Part shown: piece by piece, positions 10,128 to 23,432 of the stretch
Position numbering within the stretch: the stretch's first letter is position 1
How the letters are laid out: each line of letters starts with the position of its first letter
From: Kingdonia uniflora
Lineage: Eukaryota > Streptophyta > Magnoliopsida > Ranunculales > Circaeasteraceae
Reading direction: 5' to 3'
DNA: 64,000 bases
Assembly (NCBI GenBank): GCA_014058105.1
Contig: JACGCM010002784.1
Location: 3,410,001 to 3,474,000, forward strand
Made by a program: the position numbers and the translations under genes
Notes under the pieces: model-generated
What the model was told of the DNA's origin: nothing
Databases searched by the model: none
Seen by the model: only the letters and a program-made list of their open reading frames with translations

Positions 10128-12329
10128 ATGTCTGACAACAATGATGACCCCAATATCTATAATGACTTAAGAGATTTGAAGTCTAACACTTTAAATTAGA
10201 GAATTCGAGCAAGAATATTTAGAATCTGGCCTGTCATGGACTTTCGAGACTAGACTAAAATAACAAGCACCAACAGGGTTTTGATTGATCAAAGGGTAAA
10301 TGTTATTTTCTCGACAAATCATACCTATAATCTATAGTATATTAATTGATAATGTTTGTTTACTTGTATACAGGGTGATCATATTGAATCCAGCTACCCC
10401 AAAATATGCATGCCTAAGTTCTCTTGATATTTGAGAGAGTGCATCATAATTAATATAGAAAATGGTTATGTCGTATTCAGCAGCAGCTTATACCAACCAA
10501 TTGAAGATCCAATTCCAAGACAAGGCCATCATCGAACAACTAGATGACACTGACGACATCCTGCTCTTACGATCTAATTTTTATGATTTCAACAATCTCG
10601 ATCGTTTTGCAAACAAAAGTGACAAAATAGCAGGTAAATACTTAGCTGGAACCATTTTCTAACTCGTACACTATTTAATTTGGTCTTATCTATCAAATCC
10701 CAGATGTTATCGGTCGTATCATAGACATAGCACCTACCACACCTCAACAAACAAATAATGGAATAGAGGTCTTTATAAAAAATGCAACGATCGAAAATAA
10801 GAGGTACTAAGTATTATTTTGTTGGTTGCATTATATAACACTTAATTCCTAATAGTTTTATTCAATTCCATAACAGGGGCATTCAACTATCAATAACATT
10901 ATGGGGATCTATTGCTATAGAACTAGGGAGACAATTTGACCAGCTTGACGCTTCTAATCTTGTTTTGGGTATGACTACGAGATCTGTTAAAGAGTGGAAA
11001 TATTATAAATATACATACTAAATTAACTCAAATTATTTACCATCAAGAATGGACATCTATTATGTGGAACAGTCAAAATTTAAGATTTCAATAGGGGGCC
11101 CATATATCACCCCGTGTCAACAATTGTGTGCACATATTAAAGAAAATTAATAATATTATATTTCAACATATCTCGCACTATATATCATGAATACTTCTAA
11201 GTGTCTATATCCATAAGTAACATCACCATGAATTTAACCTATGCTACCAAAACCTATTTGAATATGGAAATCCCTAAAGCTGTAGAATTCTCAACCAGGT
11301 AAGGTGTACAATTTGTTAATAACTAATAACTATAAGTAGTATTCCTTAATCATGATACTATAATATTTTGAATGTACAATGCAGATAAAATTATTCAGGT
11401 CACGCCAACAAAGACTGCTAAGAAGTTTGATTATGATATGGTAGATAATATGATTACAATAAAATAAATGAAACACAACATATCTGAAAATTAAGCAGCC
11501 AAGGTACGTCTTTATCTTATTTTAATAAATATTTAGTGCATTCAATCACCGTATGAATACTAATAATCAAAACAACTTATCCAAAAATAGGAATTCCACC
11601 ACAACATTCAGGCAAAAATTTGCAAAGTCTATCATGAATACGAGTTTTGTTATGAATCGTGCAATAATTGCAAACGAAAAGTTAGCTAACAAAATGACAA
11701 ATTCTATTGTTTGAGCTGCAAAAAAATAATAACTAATCCGATTACTAAGTGAGATAACCCAACTAAATTTATTAAATTAAGAAACATTCTAACCCAACCT
11801 TATTTTCCTTACAGGTACATATTACAAGTTGATGTCCAAAATAAAACAGGACTCATCAAGGTGATAATGTTCGATTCACAGTTGCCCATGGTCCTAAATA
11901 ATATAGCAAAAACAACTAAGGATCTTTCTAAAAAGGTATACAAACAATAACCCTATTCTACTAAATTATTATATGAAATAGTTTAATAAGTTGTAGTTTC
12001 AATTTATGCAGAACAATGGTGAAATAGTAGCAGCATGCTATTTGGAAAAGAATTTACTTTGGGCCGAACGTGTGTTTCATTAAAGCTATCAGAAAATAAT
12101 GTTGGTAAGCCAAATAGTATCAATCGGGTTTATGACGTATCAACCGTGTCTCGAGAAGAAATTGAAACCCCGATCCAAACCATTGTGAGGAAAGGACCAA
12201 CAACAAAGCGATCATCACCTAGGGATAAAGAGCCTGATAATAGACAAACTAGTAAAAGAACATAGAAAAAAATTAACCCTTTTATGGTTATTCTTCGACA
12301 TCTGCTACACCATCATCCACTGATATATC
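10128..12329 (+). pseudogene. RPA1-like gene (replication protein A large subunit family), 5' part, split by Tat-1
   Basis: Proteins of this family bind single-stranded DNA through OB folds. Exons read from GT-AG signs: 10128-10295, 10374-10633, 10704-10803, 10877 to about 10998, about 11215-11298, 11395-11503, 11591-11748, 11815-11935 and 12012 onward. Recognisable pieces: first OB fold (AYTNQLKIQFQDKAIIEQL); second OB fold (DVIGRIIDIAP, then GIQLSITLWGSIAIELG); NLTYATKTYLNMEIP; and the zinc-ribbon OB fold (CYESCNNCKRKVS then FYCLSCKKIITNP, both CxxC pairs kept). The last exon has LFGKEFTLGRT. In-frame stops occur, for example directly after CKRKVS. Tat-1 interrupts the last exon, which resumes at 35433. 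It may be a host paralogue or the RPA gene of a Helitron. Confidence 0.8.
12325..12329. repeat. Target-site duplication of Tat-1 (left copy, ATATC)
   Basis: ATATC directly precedes the TGTAGGG start of the 5' LTR. An identical ATATC directly follows the CATTACA end of the 3' LTR at 35428-35432. Confidence 0.9.
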
Positions 12330-12904
12330 TGTAGGGACTTATCCCTCGATCTCACTTATATTCGAGCTCACGAAGTTTGATTTGCCTCCATCTCAGGCTC
12401 ACACAATTTTAGCACTTAACATTCCAGTCAAACATTCCAACCAGCCCCACGAACTACTAAAAAACGTGGGTCAAGCTAAACCCAAAAAATGTTATTCAGT
12501 CAAAGACACCTGTCTCCCACGAACTCATCAGTTATCCAGTTCAACGCCATTAACCACATTATTCGAAAGATGTGCTCCAGCACAACGAAAAGCTGTGGGA
12601 AAAACCAATATAAAGTTAAAGCTCCAGATGAAACAGGACCAGAAAATTACTTAAACTTCTTATTTACGAGATCAAAGGCATTTTATATTCTAGAGATCAC
12701 TTGTAATAAAGATATCCACTCAAGGCAATAAATATACTTTTACAAAAATCTTCCATACGAGGTTGCATTTTTTTACCTATTCAGAGGTTTTCCATGTTAA
12801 AATACCTGTTTCAGTTTCTTGCTTTATATTAGCGTATTGTTACAGGATCATTGGGGTGATAGGTAATTCCTAATCGTATCAAGCTGTGAAATTTGTCCAT
12901 TACA
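12330..12904 (+). repeat. 5' LTR of Tat-1 (575 bp)
   Basis: It begins TGTAGGGACTTATCCCTC and ends GTCCATTACA, giving TG...CA ends. It aligns along its length with 34851-35427. A TATA-like AATATAAAG at 12606-12614 corresponds to TATATAAAG at 35128 in the other LTR and is the likely U3 promoter. AATAAA motifs near 12707 and 12728 are candidate poly(A) signals. Confidence 0.92.
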
Positions 12905-12923
12905 TTTGGCGCTGTCTGTGGGA
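12905..12923 (+). promoter_or_regulatory. Primer binding site of Tat-1
   Basis: TTTGGCGCTGTCTGTGGGA directly follows the LTR. It has the TGGCGC...GGGA form usual for tRNA-primed plant Ty3/gypsy elements. Confidence 0.8.
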
Positions 12924-12976
12924 AATATTATATTTCCATGATATCCTAAGGCAGTCTTTTAATGCAATTTTCAAAT

Positions 12977-14730
12977 ATGGTTTCTTCCAGACGACAGGCC
13001 GCAGGAACTCAACTCCAAATTTTTGTGGATCCGAGACAACTCACCTAGTTACGGGCGAATCGAATCTCCACGTAGAAGCAGGGAAACTCGCCGAACTTGA
13101 ATTTTAATAGACAAAAGATCGCGAGCTCCGAGAGAAAGAGCTCGATGCAGAACGACAAGCCCGTTTGACAATGCTTAAATAGCATGAAGATTAGATGATG
13201 ACGATGTAGACTACACTCGAAGCTCTTCAAAATACTCAACCAGCTCCTCCAGCTAGGGGTCACGATCAACTTCCAGAGACCTCCCGCATTTATGCAAGGG
13301 ATAGTTTGGGACCTCGGGGAGTCACCATTAAAGAAATCTCCAAAAATCTATCAGATGGACCGAAGCTCTCCATCCATTTAGGGCGAGAAATCTAATCAGA
13401 AATCAGTCGAGGTCACCAGATTCCCCTCCATCAGGAGGAAGACCAGCGACCTCTACATCAAATTCCAGCACGAGACCGCTTGAGTGAAGCTACGGAAACA
13501 CATCATCCCCTGCCGGCACGTCCAACAATTTAGCCAATATGTCATTACGTTACAAAAGAACATACGGATCAACGAATTAAGGAGTTGATCGAGGCACAAG
13601 TTTTGGGTACTACCGGCGATACCACGACGTTACAAGGAAGTTCGTTTGCCAAAGAACTATTTAATATGGAAATACCAAAAGGTTTCCATACTCCCCAAAT
13701 TCATAAGTACAAAGGTACTGACCTGAAGGAGCATATCCAGCAATACCGCGATTCATTGGGGTTGTACTTCAATCTCAACCACGTTCTCTGCCGTCTGTTT
13801 ACCATAAGTTTAACAGAAGAGCCACTCTGCTGGTTCCACTCTCTTCCAGAGGAATCGATCTACACATTTGATCAACTACAGAAGTAGTTCATCAAAGCAT
13901 ATGCCCACAACAGAGACAAAGAGGAGAACTTGTATTCTCTTATCAATCTTAAACAATCACATGGAGAAAAGCTTGAAGATTTTTTAAAAAATTCCTAGAG
14001 CTCACAAGAAAGGTTGATAACCACGACCAAAAGACAGCTGTGACCGCTTTCACCAATGCTCCCTGGCTCGATTACAAAGTTAAGGAATACCTCTTCCTTA
14101 GCAAACCTATGACGTTGGAGGAGATGATCACCAAGGTCAACGGCTACGTCGACATAGAAAGGATGGTATCTGAGCAAGAAAAGTCTACCAAGTTTGCCCT
14201 CTCCACCAAGTCCCCACCTGCACATCGGACCAGTGGGCCTAAGGAGGAACAGGGAGATCATAAATGCACCAAGGCAAACACTGAGTACCCTCGGAGAAGC
14301 GGTCTTGAAAGCAAACCCGTCCTCCCAAAGATGAACGTCCGAGTCTCCACACTTTTTCCACTACTATTAAAAGTCCCGCTCTACCGCACCTCTCGACCAT
14401 TGGAGCCCATCGAGAGTCGACCATTTTTCATACACCATAAGGTAAATCATCATTCTACTGATAATTGCTATGATATACAGCGGATGCTCGAGCTCATTTT
14501 TAAGGAAGGACGGATGCTCGAATACATTGTTGACCTAAAGTCATACCAAGATAGCAACCATAAGAAGCAACTCAAAGTTGTTCAGGTCAACGACAGACCT
14601 GAGGAGAAACATCTCTACTACATGCACCTCAATATCATGATTGAAATCAGCCAGATTAACAATTTCAACCGGTCAAAGCGCCGATTGCTCTCCGAATGTT
14701 ATGATCTTACACCTCAAGACAAATAAGGCA
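12977..14730 (+). pseudogene. gag of Tat-1
   Basis: The shared start is the ATG at 12977 (MVSSRRQAAG), matched by the ATG at 41109 in Tat-2. An N-terminal charged segment is followed by the capsid-like retrotransposon gag region at 13585-14260 (IPKGFHTPQIHKYKGTDLKEHI, LCRLFTISLTEEPLCWFHSLP, FTNAPWLDYKVKEYLFL). A degenerate nucleocapsid segment follows at 14415-14530 (FFIHHKVNHHSTDNCYDIQRMLE), in which the first cysteines of the usual zinc knuckle are replaced. The protein would form the particle that packages the element RNA. At least three stops or frameshifts (near 13100, 13887, 14000) break it. Confidence 0.82.
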
Positions 14731-14739
14731 AACTTCTTC

Positions 14740-17275
14740 CCGAATCGAGAAATCGCCGACTTGGAATCTCTTTCGAGGATTGCGATACTAGCCATGTTAA
14801 ATTTCCACGTCATGATGGGTTAGTCATAATGCTCAAGGTAAAACAATTTGTCATCCACACAATGATGATCGATACTGGAAGCGTTATTGATTTTTTTTTT
14901 CAGAGTACGATCGACCAAATGGGTTTGGCTGACCAAGTCATTCAGAACGACACCAACATCAGTGGGTTCAACAGCTCCCGGGAGGAGTGATTGGGCAAGA
15001 TTATCTTACCTATTACTGCAGGACCAGCCACTATTGATATCGTTTTCTACGTCATCAATGCCAAGTCTCGCTATCTTAGGATCATGGGTCATTGCTGGAT
15101 ACACAATATTGAAGCAGTCGCTTCCACCTATCATCAAGCACTCCGGCTCAAGCACGACAACGGTATTTACGAGATCAGAGGTTGCTAGATACTTTCTTGA
15201 GCTTGTAAAAATATTGTCTCTGCCATCCTAGATACATCAGACAGATTGGCCGCATAGAAATTATAGAAGGTTGATCACCTCGATGACCAAGTACTTATAG
15301 AGGAGCCCACAGAGTACGTGAACATTGATGGACCTAACAGAGGTACTTTTATCCGAACTAAGCCGGTTCAGCATGAGAAAGACGCTGTCATACAGTTCCA
15401 ACAACTCAATCTAGTCTTCTTTGCATGGTCTTTCAATGAAATGCCTGAGCCCGATCCAACTATGGCTTGCCATAAGCAAGCCATCAACGTCAATGTCCCA
15501 ATGGTCAAACAAAAATAGCGACGACTTTTACCTCGTCTTCCAGATGAAGTTAACACCGAGACCGAGAAATTATTCAAAGTGGGATTCATTCGAGAAGCCA
15601 CGTATTCGGACTGGATATCCAACATTGTTGTTATCCCAAAGAGGAATAGAAAAGTCTATGTCTATGTATATGTCGCTGATCTGAACAAACATACTCCAAA
15701 TGATAGTTTTCCTCTTCCCAACATTTATCAGATCATCGATTCCACTGCAGACCACAATCTCCTATTTATGATGGATGCTGCTTCGGGATATAATCAAATC
15801 CCACTTCTGGAAGAAGATCAAGAAAAGACAACTTTCATCACCGAGAGTGGCCTCTACTGTTACAAGGTCATGCCCATCGGGCTCAAGAATGCAAGGGCCA
15901 CATATTAGCGACTGATGACTGCTATGTTCAAAGCATACTTCGGAAAAACATTGAATTCTACATTGATGATCTCTTGTGTAAGAATATACAGTTGGATAAC
16001 CACATCTCAGATCTGATCACAATATAAAACATCCTTCGGTCTTACAGAATGCGTCTCAACCTAGATAAATATCAATTCAGGGTACATTCTGGCCACTTCC
16101 TAGGCCACCTCATCAACAAAAAAGGGACCGAGGCCGATCCGAATCAAATCCGAGCCCTCCTCGACATACATTCTCTAAAGGCAACAAAATACGTTCAACT
16201 CACCGGCAAGATTGCCGTGATCAACCGTTTCATCTCTAAATCTTCAGACCCCTACCATTTGCTATTCCTATTACTCCGCGGATGTACCAAGCGAGGAAAG
16301 GTCTAGCATACTGCGGAAATCACATGGACACCTGAATGCGAGGCAAGTTTTCAGGATCTAAAAATCTATTTTGGGAGGTCTCCCATAATGAGCACCCCAG
16401 TAGGTAATGAAGAATTGATAATCTACCTAGCAGCTACCGACACTTTACTCAGCTCGGTTCTCATTCGCCTGGAAGGAAAAGTCGAGAAACCAATCTTATT
16501 CATCAGTAAAACACTTACACCAGCAGAAAAATGGTACTCTAAAATTGAGAAACTTCTTCTCACCCTTGTTTGTACATCGCAGAATCTCAAGAACTACTTC
16601 CAAGAGCATTCTGTCAAAGTGATGATGAAGTGCCCAATTCCGAAAGTCTTTTCCAAAAGCGAAAAGTCAAGAAGAGTGCAACAATGGTTAGTCAGTTTGG
16701 GAGAATATGATGTCAAGTTTAAACAATGTCATTTTGAGAAAGGTCAGGCCGTTGTCGATTCTCTCACAGATTTTCCAGTGGAAGATCCTGAATGGGAGGA
16801 GCACTACCTAGACATTACCGAAAATATGCTAAAAATTCCGACTCCCAAGCCCTTTGACGAACGGGCCGACTGGATCACTACGTTAGGGTGGAGGCATCTC
16901 ACAGATGGATCAGCAGGACCTGCAGGGTCAGGAATCGGGATCGTTTTGATTACCCCTTCAAATGACAGAATTGAGAAATCAATCCGCTTGGATTTTGAGG
17001 CCTCAAATAATGTCGCCGAGTATGAAGCTCTCATTCACGGACTCAACCTCGCTCTTGAACTCGACGTCCCAGAGCTCTCAGCTTACACAGATTCATTACT
17101 CATTGTTCATCATTATTCCGAGCAGTACAAGTTGAATGATCGAATACACAACCCTCGTTGTAGATAGGATGAGTAAGTTCGCGAAAGAAACTCTTAAATA
17201 TCTTCCTCGATGGGAGAATAGACATGCTGATTCCTTGGCATATCTAGCGGGGGTCTTGGGTATAGAAGTTTGATA
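14740..17275 (+). pseudogene. pol of Tat-1: protease, reverse transcriptase, RNase H, second (archaeal-type) RNase H
   Basis: The aspartic protease at 14755-15245 keeps its DTG (MMIDTGS near 14870). The RT at 15440-16250 has GFIREATYSDWISNIVV, MMDAASGYNQI, YCYKVMPIGLKNA and the catalytic YIDD at 15959-15970, intact. The connection and first RNase H follow at 16300-16800 (LFISKTLTPAEKWYSKIEKLLLTLV). A second RNase H follows at 16860-17150 with its acidic residues in LTDGSAG, NNVAEYEAL and YTDSLLIV; this extra domain is typical of Tat elements. Stops after KQK at 15518, at 15906 and at 16304, plus frameshifts, inactivate it. Confidence 0.85.
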
Positions 17276-17329
17276 TCTCCAGATCAAAATCATTTCAACC
17301 CTTAGCATTGATCACATATCTATATGCAG

Positions 17330-18643
17330 GATCAACACTGGGGGCGATAAAGGGGGAAACAACGATTGGCAAAAGCATTTCATTGATTACCTCAGTGTCG
17401 ACAACCAGTGCAATAGACCACTACCGACAGATCCAAAAGAACGCAGACAACTGATTAACAACTGGAAGCGTTAAATTATTCAAAATGGTATGCTTTACCG
17501 TCTATTCGTTATAGGGCCTTACCTCAAGTGCCTCTCGAAATCAAAAGCAGACGAGCAGCTCCGCAAATTACAGAAAGGAACTTGTGGCTCCCATGCCACA
17601 GGTAGATCATTAGCGAACCGAGCAATAGCACAGGGAATATTCCTACAAATGTGACACCTGCCAATGACACGCAATACACACAAGAAAGTAAGGAGATGAG
17701 TATTCCCACAAATACAACACCTGCCAGAGACATAGAAATATGATATGTGCCCCTGCGCTCGAGATCCATGCAAGCAAGGTTTTCTGGCCATTTGAAAGAT
17801 GTTTATTTGACCTAGTCAGCAGATTCCCTAGCTCTCTAGGTAATCGCCGCCATATACTCGTAGCTACGATTACTTTACAAAATGGGTAGAAGCAATTCTA
17901 TTATGTCAAACAAGAGAAGAAGAGGTCATCTCTTTTATCAGGAACTACATAATCACTCGATTCGGGTGCCCCCACCTGATTCGTATTGATAACGGCCCCC
18001 AATTCATGGGAGAAAAGGTCGTAACCTTCCTAAGTCACCACAATATCATCCATTTACCATCAAATCCATACTATCCTCAAGGCAATGGCCAAGCCAAAAT
18101 CACCATCAAGACCATCGCGGATGGACTTAAAAAACAGCTTCACTCAGAGAAAAAAGGAAATTGGGTCCGTAAATTACCATACGTCCGGTGGGCATATCGA
18201 ACCACTCCCTAATAGTCTATAGGGTATACCCCATTCCTCCTTGCTTATGGTACTGATGCAGTTATTCCTTCTAAATATTACCATCCAGTTCATGATCATG
18301 AGCTAACTAACAAGGAAAATGAGTTCGAATTGGCTTGTAACCTCAATATGATAGATGAGACCAGGGAACGCGCCATCGCTAACCTAGGTCGATATTATCA
18401 TATGCTTGCCAGCTTTTACAATAACCGAGTTAGAAGCCGTACTTTCCAAATCAGAGATCTTGTCCTATGAGAGACTCCTTAACATCGTAAAGTGCCTCAC
18501 GGTGAAAAATTAGCCGACAATTGGGAGGTTCATTCATTATCACAGGTCTCTCAGGCCTGGGATCATACTATCTCATGATAGAAGAGGGAGTCCCCATTTG
18601 AAATCCTTGGAACACTGGGCGACTGAAACGATACTATCGTTAG
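17330..18643 (+). pseudogene. Integrase of Tat-1
   Basis: The zinc-binding region is damaged near 17580-17740 by an internal duplication. The core domain follows: FDLVS (first Asp), YFTKWVEAILLC, then RIDNGPQF with the second Asp at 17988-17990. Exactly 36 codons further, where D,D35E integrases need Glu, the codon at 18096-18098 is AAA (Lys) in NPYYPQGNGQAK. The C-terminal part continues to NPWNTGRLKRYYR and the stop at 18641. Integrase would insert the cDNA into chromosomes; this copy could not. Confidence 0.82.
17638..17736 (+). repeat. Local duplication inside the integrase zinc region of Tat-1
   Basis: A block of about 32 bp, ATTCCTACAAAT...ACACCTGCCAATGACA, is repeated about 66 bp later as ATTCCCACAAAT...ACACCTGCCAGAGACA. 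Tat-2 has only one such block at the matching place (45737-45802), so this is a copy-specific duplication that destroys the zinc-binding motif. Confidence 0.65.
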
Positions 18644-18814
18644 TCATCTTACTGCTCCATTTCCATGTTTCACTGCTTGTTTTCAATTCCAAAAGTTTGA
18701 TTCTTATATCCGTCCTCTGAACTTATAAATGAATGTTTTTTTTTGCATAATGTCAATCTCTTTACAAAACAGTTATCCACATTCTACAGATTCAAGCATA
18801 GATAATGCTAGCTT

Positions 18815-19560
18815 ACATCAACATTTCCCAAGTTCAATCAAGAAACTTGATTGGCTTCTATTTCAACATATCTGCGAGGGTGGCAAGTGTGAAATCTTGT
18901 TCCACTTCAAAGAGCCAAACAAGAGATAAGATAAAGGTAATACTAGTCTTCATCTTTTACAACTTGTTTGGTCCACTTCAATAGGCTGGATCAAGGATAA
19001 CACTTGGTTCAGCTTAATCAATACATATCTACGAGGGTGGCAAGTGTGACAACTTGTTCCACTTTAAAGAGCCAAACAAGAGATAAGACAAAGGTAATGC
19101 TAGTCTTCATCTTTTACAACTTGTTTATTCCACTGCAGTAGACTAGATCGAGGATAACACTTGGTTCAGCTGAATCTACACATATTTGCAAATGTGCAAG
19201 TGTAAAAGCTTGTTCCACTTCAAAGAGCCAAACAAGAGATAAGATAAAGGTAATACTAGTCTTTATCTCTTACAACTTGTTTGGTCCACTTTAGTAGGCT
19301 GAATCGAGGATAACACTTGGTTTAGCTGAATCAGCCAAGCATAAGATAAGGCAAAGGTCGTACTAGCTTTCGTCTCCTTCAATATGCCTGCGACATTTCT
19401 ATAGTTCAAATCAAGTTTCAACTTGGTTTAACTTAACCGATTTCTGCGAATAAAATGATTGCAAAAGTTTGTTTTATATAAAAGACCCCACCAGACACAA
19501 GATAAGGCAATGGTTATACTAGCTTTCATCTATAACAATGTGTCTGCGGTAATTCCTTTT
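18815..19560 (+). repeat. Tandem repeat array between pol and the accessory gene of Tat-1
   Basis: Five diverged units share a core like AAAGGTAATACTAG with flanks AACTTGTTTGG and GAGGATAACACTTGG. Cores lie near 18930, 19095, 19245, 19345 and 19505, with unit length about 105-167 bp. Equivalent arrays lie at 46870-47335 in Tat-2 and 59425-60110 in Tat-3. The region is non-coding and sits where the converging pol and accessory transcripts would end. Confidence 0.8.
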
Positions 19561-19599
19561 GTTTTCAAGTCAAAATCATAGTACAAAAGATTTTTTTTT

Positions 19600-22500
19600 G
19601 CTGATGGAGTGTGAGCAATGCTTTCCCACACATCATCAAGTGGTTTATCTTTCAGTTCATGGGCCACAGCAGCCCTTCCTTGTCCAACGAATTCAGGAGT
19701 TCGAGGGCCTTATTGGGTCTCCATGGCACCTAGACAGTTCCCTCGATCTATCATTGCTCTACGGATGCATCCCTTATCTGTCGGAGTTTTGAGCAAGGTA
19801 TCTCGTTCTGATTCAAGTCTTTTAACCTCCTCTACAAAATATGCTACTATCACCCTTAATAGGTTAGATCGAGATGTACCAGGTACTATCGCTATTGTAA
19901 ATCTTGCCTTTAATCTTATGAGGCGTACCTTTGGCCTAAAGAAATTATCCTTTCATGCAATTATTTCCGCATCAACCCTATCATGATAAATGGTATCTTC
20001 TTTCAGTTTGGCAATATACTGTGCCAACTCAGCTAGGTTGGTGGCTTCTAAGTCTACTATATGAATACGAAGCCTCCCAAGCTCAGCGTTCAACTCTTAT
20101 CTCATCGGCAGATCTTTTAACAATTCTTCTTTCTTCTTCAACAAAAATTCCTTTACTTTGATCTCCCCATCCAGAACTTTCTCCCTAATAAGAGCAGCAC
20201 CCAGCTTATGCTGGCATTCCCTCAAATTCACATTTCCTTTCTGAACATGCCTCTGAATTCAAGATACATCACTTTCTAGCTCTCTAATGCGACCTGCGAC
20301 ACTAACAACATCCCCTTGAACTAGAGGAACCTTAACCTTAGTTCTAATTCCCCCAAAACGCTCTCTAGCCTCAACTTTATTGGCATGAGCAATTGCTTGA
20401 TCCTTTTTGGCTTTAAGTCAAGTAACTCTCTTGTTTAACTCATCGTATCTGCGCTGCATTTCTCGGAATTCCATATCCTTGGCGGGGAGGGCTGTTTGCA
20501 AATGTTCAGCTGCAGCCTCCGATGCCGATAGATTCTCTCGTGCTACCCTTAGCTCGTCATCCTTTCCAATGAATTTCTGTCTCATTCGCTCCAGATCCAT
20601 CATACATCTATGGAGATCAGATCAGCATAGTTCCTCAGTTTGTTCCAGCGCCTGAATACGGTATTGAGCAATGTCGGCTTGCTTACCCTTCACAACCAGC
20701 GTATCAACTTGACGTTGAAGATTCTCGACACGCTCTATTGCCGTAGATAAATCTTTTAATCCCTTCTTAATCCCAGAATCTTTCTCTTTGACCTGACGAG
20801 TGAGGTCGGAGATGGCTTGATTCAACTTCTACAGTCTGAAATACGCTTTTACATATTGATCCTCTCTATTGTCGTTCGCCTCCTTCATCCTATTTAGCAA
20901 CTCCGCAAATTCCCGATTGCACATAAGTGCGTGGTCCCCACGTGCGCGAGATGCATCTAATTTGACCTTGGACATATAACAAGATTTAGTTCAATTCAAT
21001 TCAGAAAGTATAATTCCTACATATACATACTACATTTCTAGGAAACTGTATGATTTCTGCACATCTACTTCCATGTACTTTTCAGCTAGAAATTTGGACC
21101 CCTTTCTCGGACAAACCTTATATGAATCATCATTCGGCATACAAGGTACAAATTTTCAATGTCTTATTCTGTATTAATAGCACTAGAGTTTTTCTATACA
21201 TTTCTATCCTATTTACTTAAGTTAACGTTGGTATAACATGAAAGTTGAACAACCTATTCCAATCTAACCTGCAACTCCGCTTGCGCAGATAGCAGGGCTT
21301 TTGAGGTCTCTCTTTCCCTGGAAAGTCCTGATTCTAGGTCATTTATCCTGAGACTCATCTCTCTAACTACCTACATAAGATTTATAAACAGAGTCAACAT
21401 ACAGAAGTTTCTTCCCCACGCGGAAGTCATACAACTTACAAATACTTGTACAAAACACATGTCTACCCTACCTTCTCACTACCAACTTCTGGGAGCTCGA
21501 CATTGTCCCCTTGGTTATCAAGTCCCGTTTGAGGGGAGACACCATCCAGACCATCCACGCCCCCCAACACTTCTGCTTCCTCCTCTTCATCCTCAACGTA
21601 GGTATCAGCCTTAATGGCATCCACCTCCTCCTAAGAGTAGCCCTTCAGCATCAAGTGACGACCTAGACTGTCATGTTCCTCAGCCACCTCGTCTAAATTG
21701 GCCTTTTCCTCGAACTATAACTGGAAAATCGTCACAACGTAAGCGGCCTTCAGCTGCTTGACTCATTTCAGGGCTTCTGTCTTAGCTCGAGCCAGGTTTT
21801 TCTCCAGCTCGCTCTTCGCTTTCTTCAGCTCAGACTCCTGCTCTTATATACCGAGCCAAATCCCCTTGACAAGATGAGCAACCTGCAAAAATTATATCAA
21901 CCTCAGTCATTAGCTGGAAATATATTAAGTATTTCTATTTGATATTATAAACTTACCATCTGGCTCGTATCTTCCTTTCCTTCAGAATCGCTAACCTAAC
22001 CCTTTCCACGACCTCTTTGAGGTCATCCACTGAAGCAGATCAACCCTCAACGACCTTCTCTCCTGAGTCCCCCAAGGGCTCAACCCTCATCCTCTCCCCT
22101 TGTGCGACCTCACCACTTACAGTGGTACCAGAGGCCAACAAAGCCTTTTTTATCAGTCGCTTAGGAATTTTTTGGGCCTTTTTGCTCGTCATAAGGTTCG
22201 GTTCAGCTGAACTCCCTGGCCCAGGAATCTTAGCCCGAACTTTCTCTTAACTTGTTTGCCTTTTACCTTTATCGACGCTCGTCATCGACCTAGTAGACTG
22301 AGCCTCTACAACCGTTTTCGACCTACTTTTAACTTTTTTCTTTCTACTCAGGCCGAGTTCCCCCAAGATAAGATTGAGTTCAGTCTCCTCCTCTGCAACT
22401 TCACCCAACAAAGACCCTTTCCTTTCCACTATAGACTTCACACCTGCAATAACAAATTTTAATATCAGCTACACTTGCCAAAGAAATATAACAATAATTC

Positions 22501-23375
22501 TATCTATGCATGTCTATACTTACTTTGCTTTCAGATCTAAATTGAAGGTCCAAAAGTTCTTCATCATCTCATTGAAGGCAATTACCCTTCACCCATATGA
22601 TGTTGTCATTCCATGCTTGACCTGCTGAATTCAAATCGAAAAAAATGACGCCGAGTAACGCTCGCATAGAAATATGACCCCCTACTGGCCTTAAAATTCT
22701 TCACCCCGTAGAACTGGAGAACTTCCTCAGGGGTTATCCTCCTCAAATTTTCCTCCTTTTCCCACCTTTCATTCAGATGGTCACACAGAGTTATTACCTC
22801 CCACATGTTCTCGTTCATTTAAAAAGGACACGCCTCAATTGCGTTCATGATCCCTTTCGCTAAACTGGTGAGGAGGAGGCTTAACCCATACTCCAATTGA
22901 GATAGGTAATATAGAAAACCCTTCGAGAGGTTCCTATGGACATCCCCATCAAAATACTCTAACGAGATCAATTCATCTATACCCCTATCTCATTTTTCTG
23001 TTTCCAAATCTGCCAAAAGATAAAAAATACTCTTCCCCCTCCGCTAGCGTACAAACCCTAAACTGCCTGCTGGAAAGCTCTACATATTTACCCCACATCC
23101 CTCCTATAGCCCCCTTGGCTTTACAAAATTCGCTGAAAGCATCAGAACCCGGAGGGTAAGACACCAGCTGAACAGGGAAACCCAGGAATTGTTCAACTCC
23201 TTCCCCTTCGCTATCAGACTCATTCATCCTACTAAAGGTCGAAACCACATCAACAGATGGCCTACCCATCTTAAAAATAGATTCTAAAAGAAAGACTATT
23301 CGACCAACACATGCCTATCACGCTTGACCTAGATACAGGTTAAGGTATTTATCATTCTTCAATCTATGTATACGT

Positions 23376-23432
<57 letters not shown>

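Noticed and set aside
12382..12731. Overlapping frames in the Tat-1 LTR (also 34762-35228)
   Set aside because: LTR sequence; the frames differ between the two LTRs and have no start context.
17519..17791. Open frames on the minus strand within the Tat-1 integrase (and 45607-45865 in Tat-2)
   Set aside because: They mirror the plus-strand integrase codons and follow its conservation; no independent motif.
18815..19560. Tandem units considered as a CRISPR array
   Set aside because: Units are about 160 bp, diverged throughout, without unique spacers, and the DNA is plant.
22017..22250. Plus-strand frames across the Tat-1 accessory gene (also 48180-48709)
   Set aside because: They are shadows of the minus-strand coiled-coil exons, giving Ser/Leu-rich translations typical of antisense reading of Glu/Lys codons.
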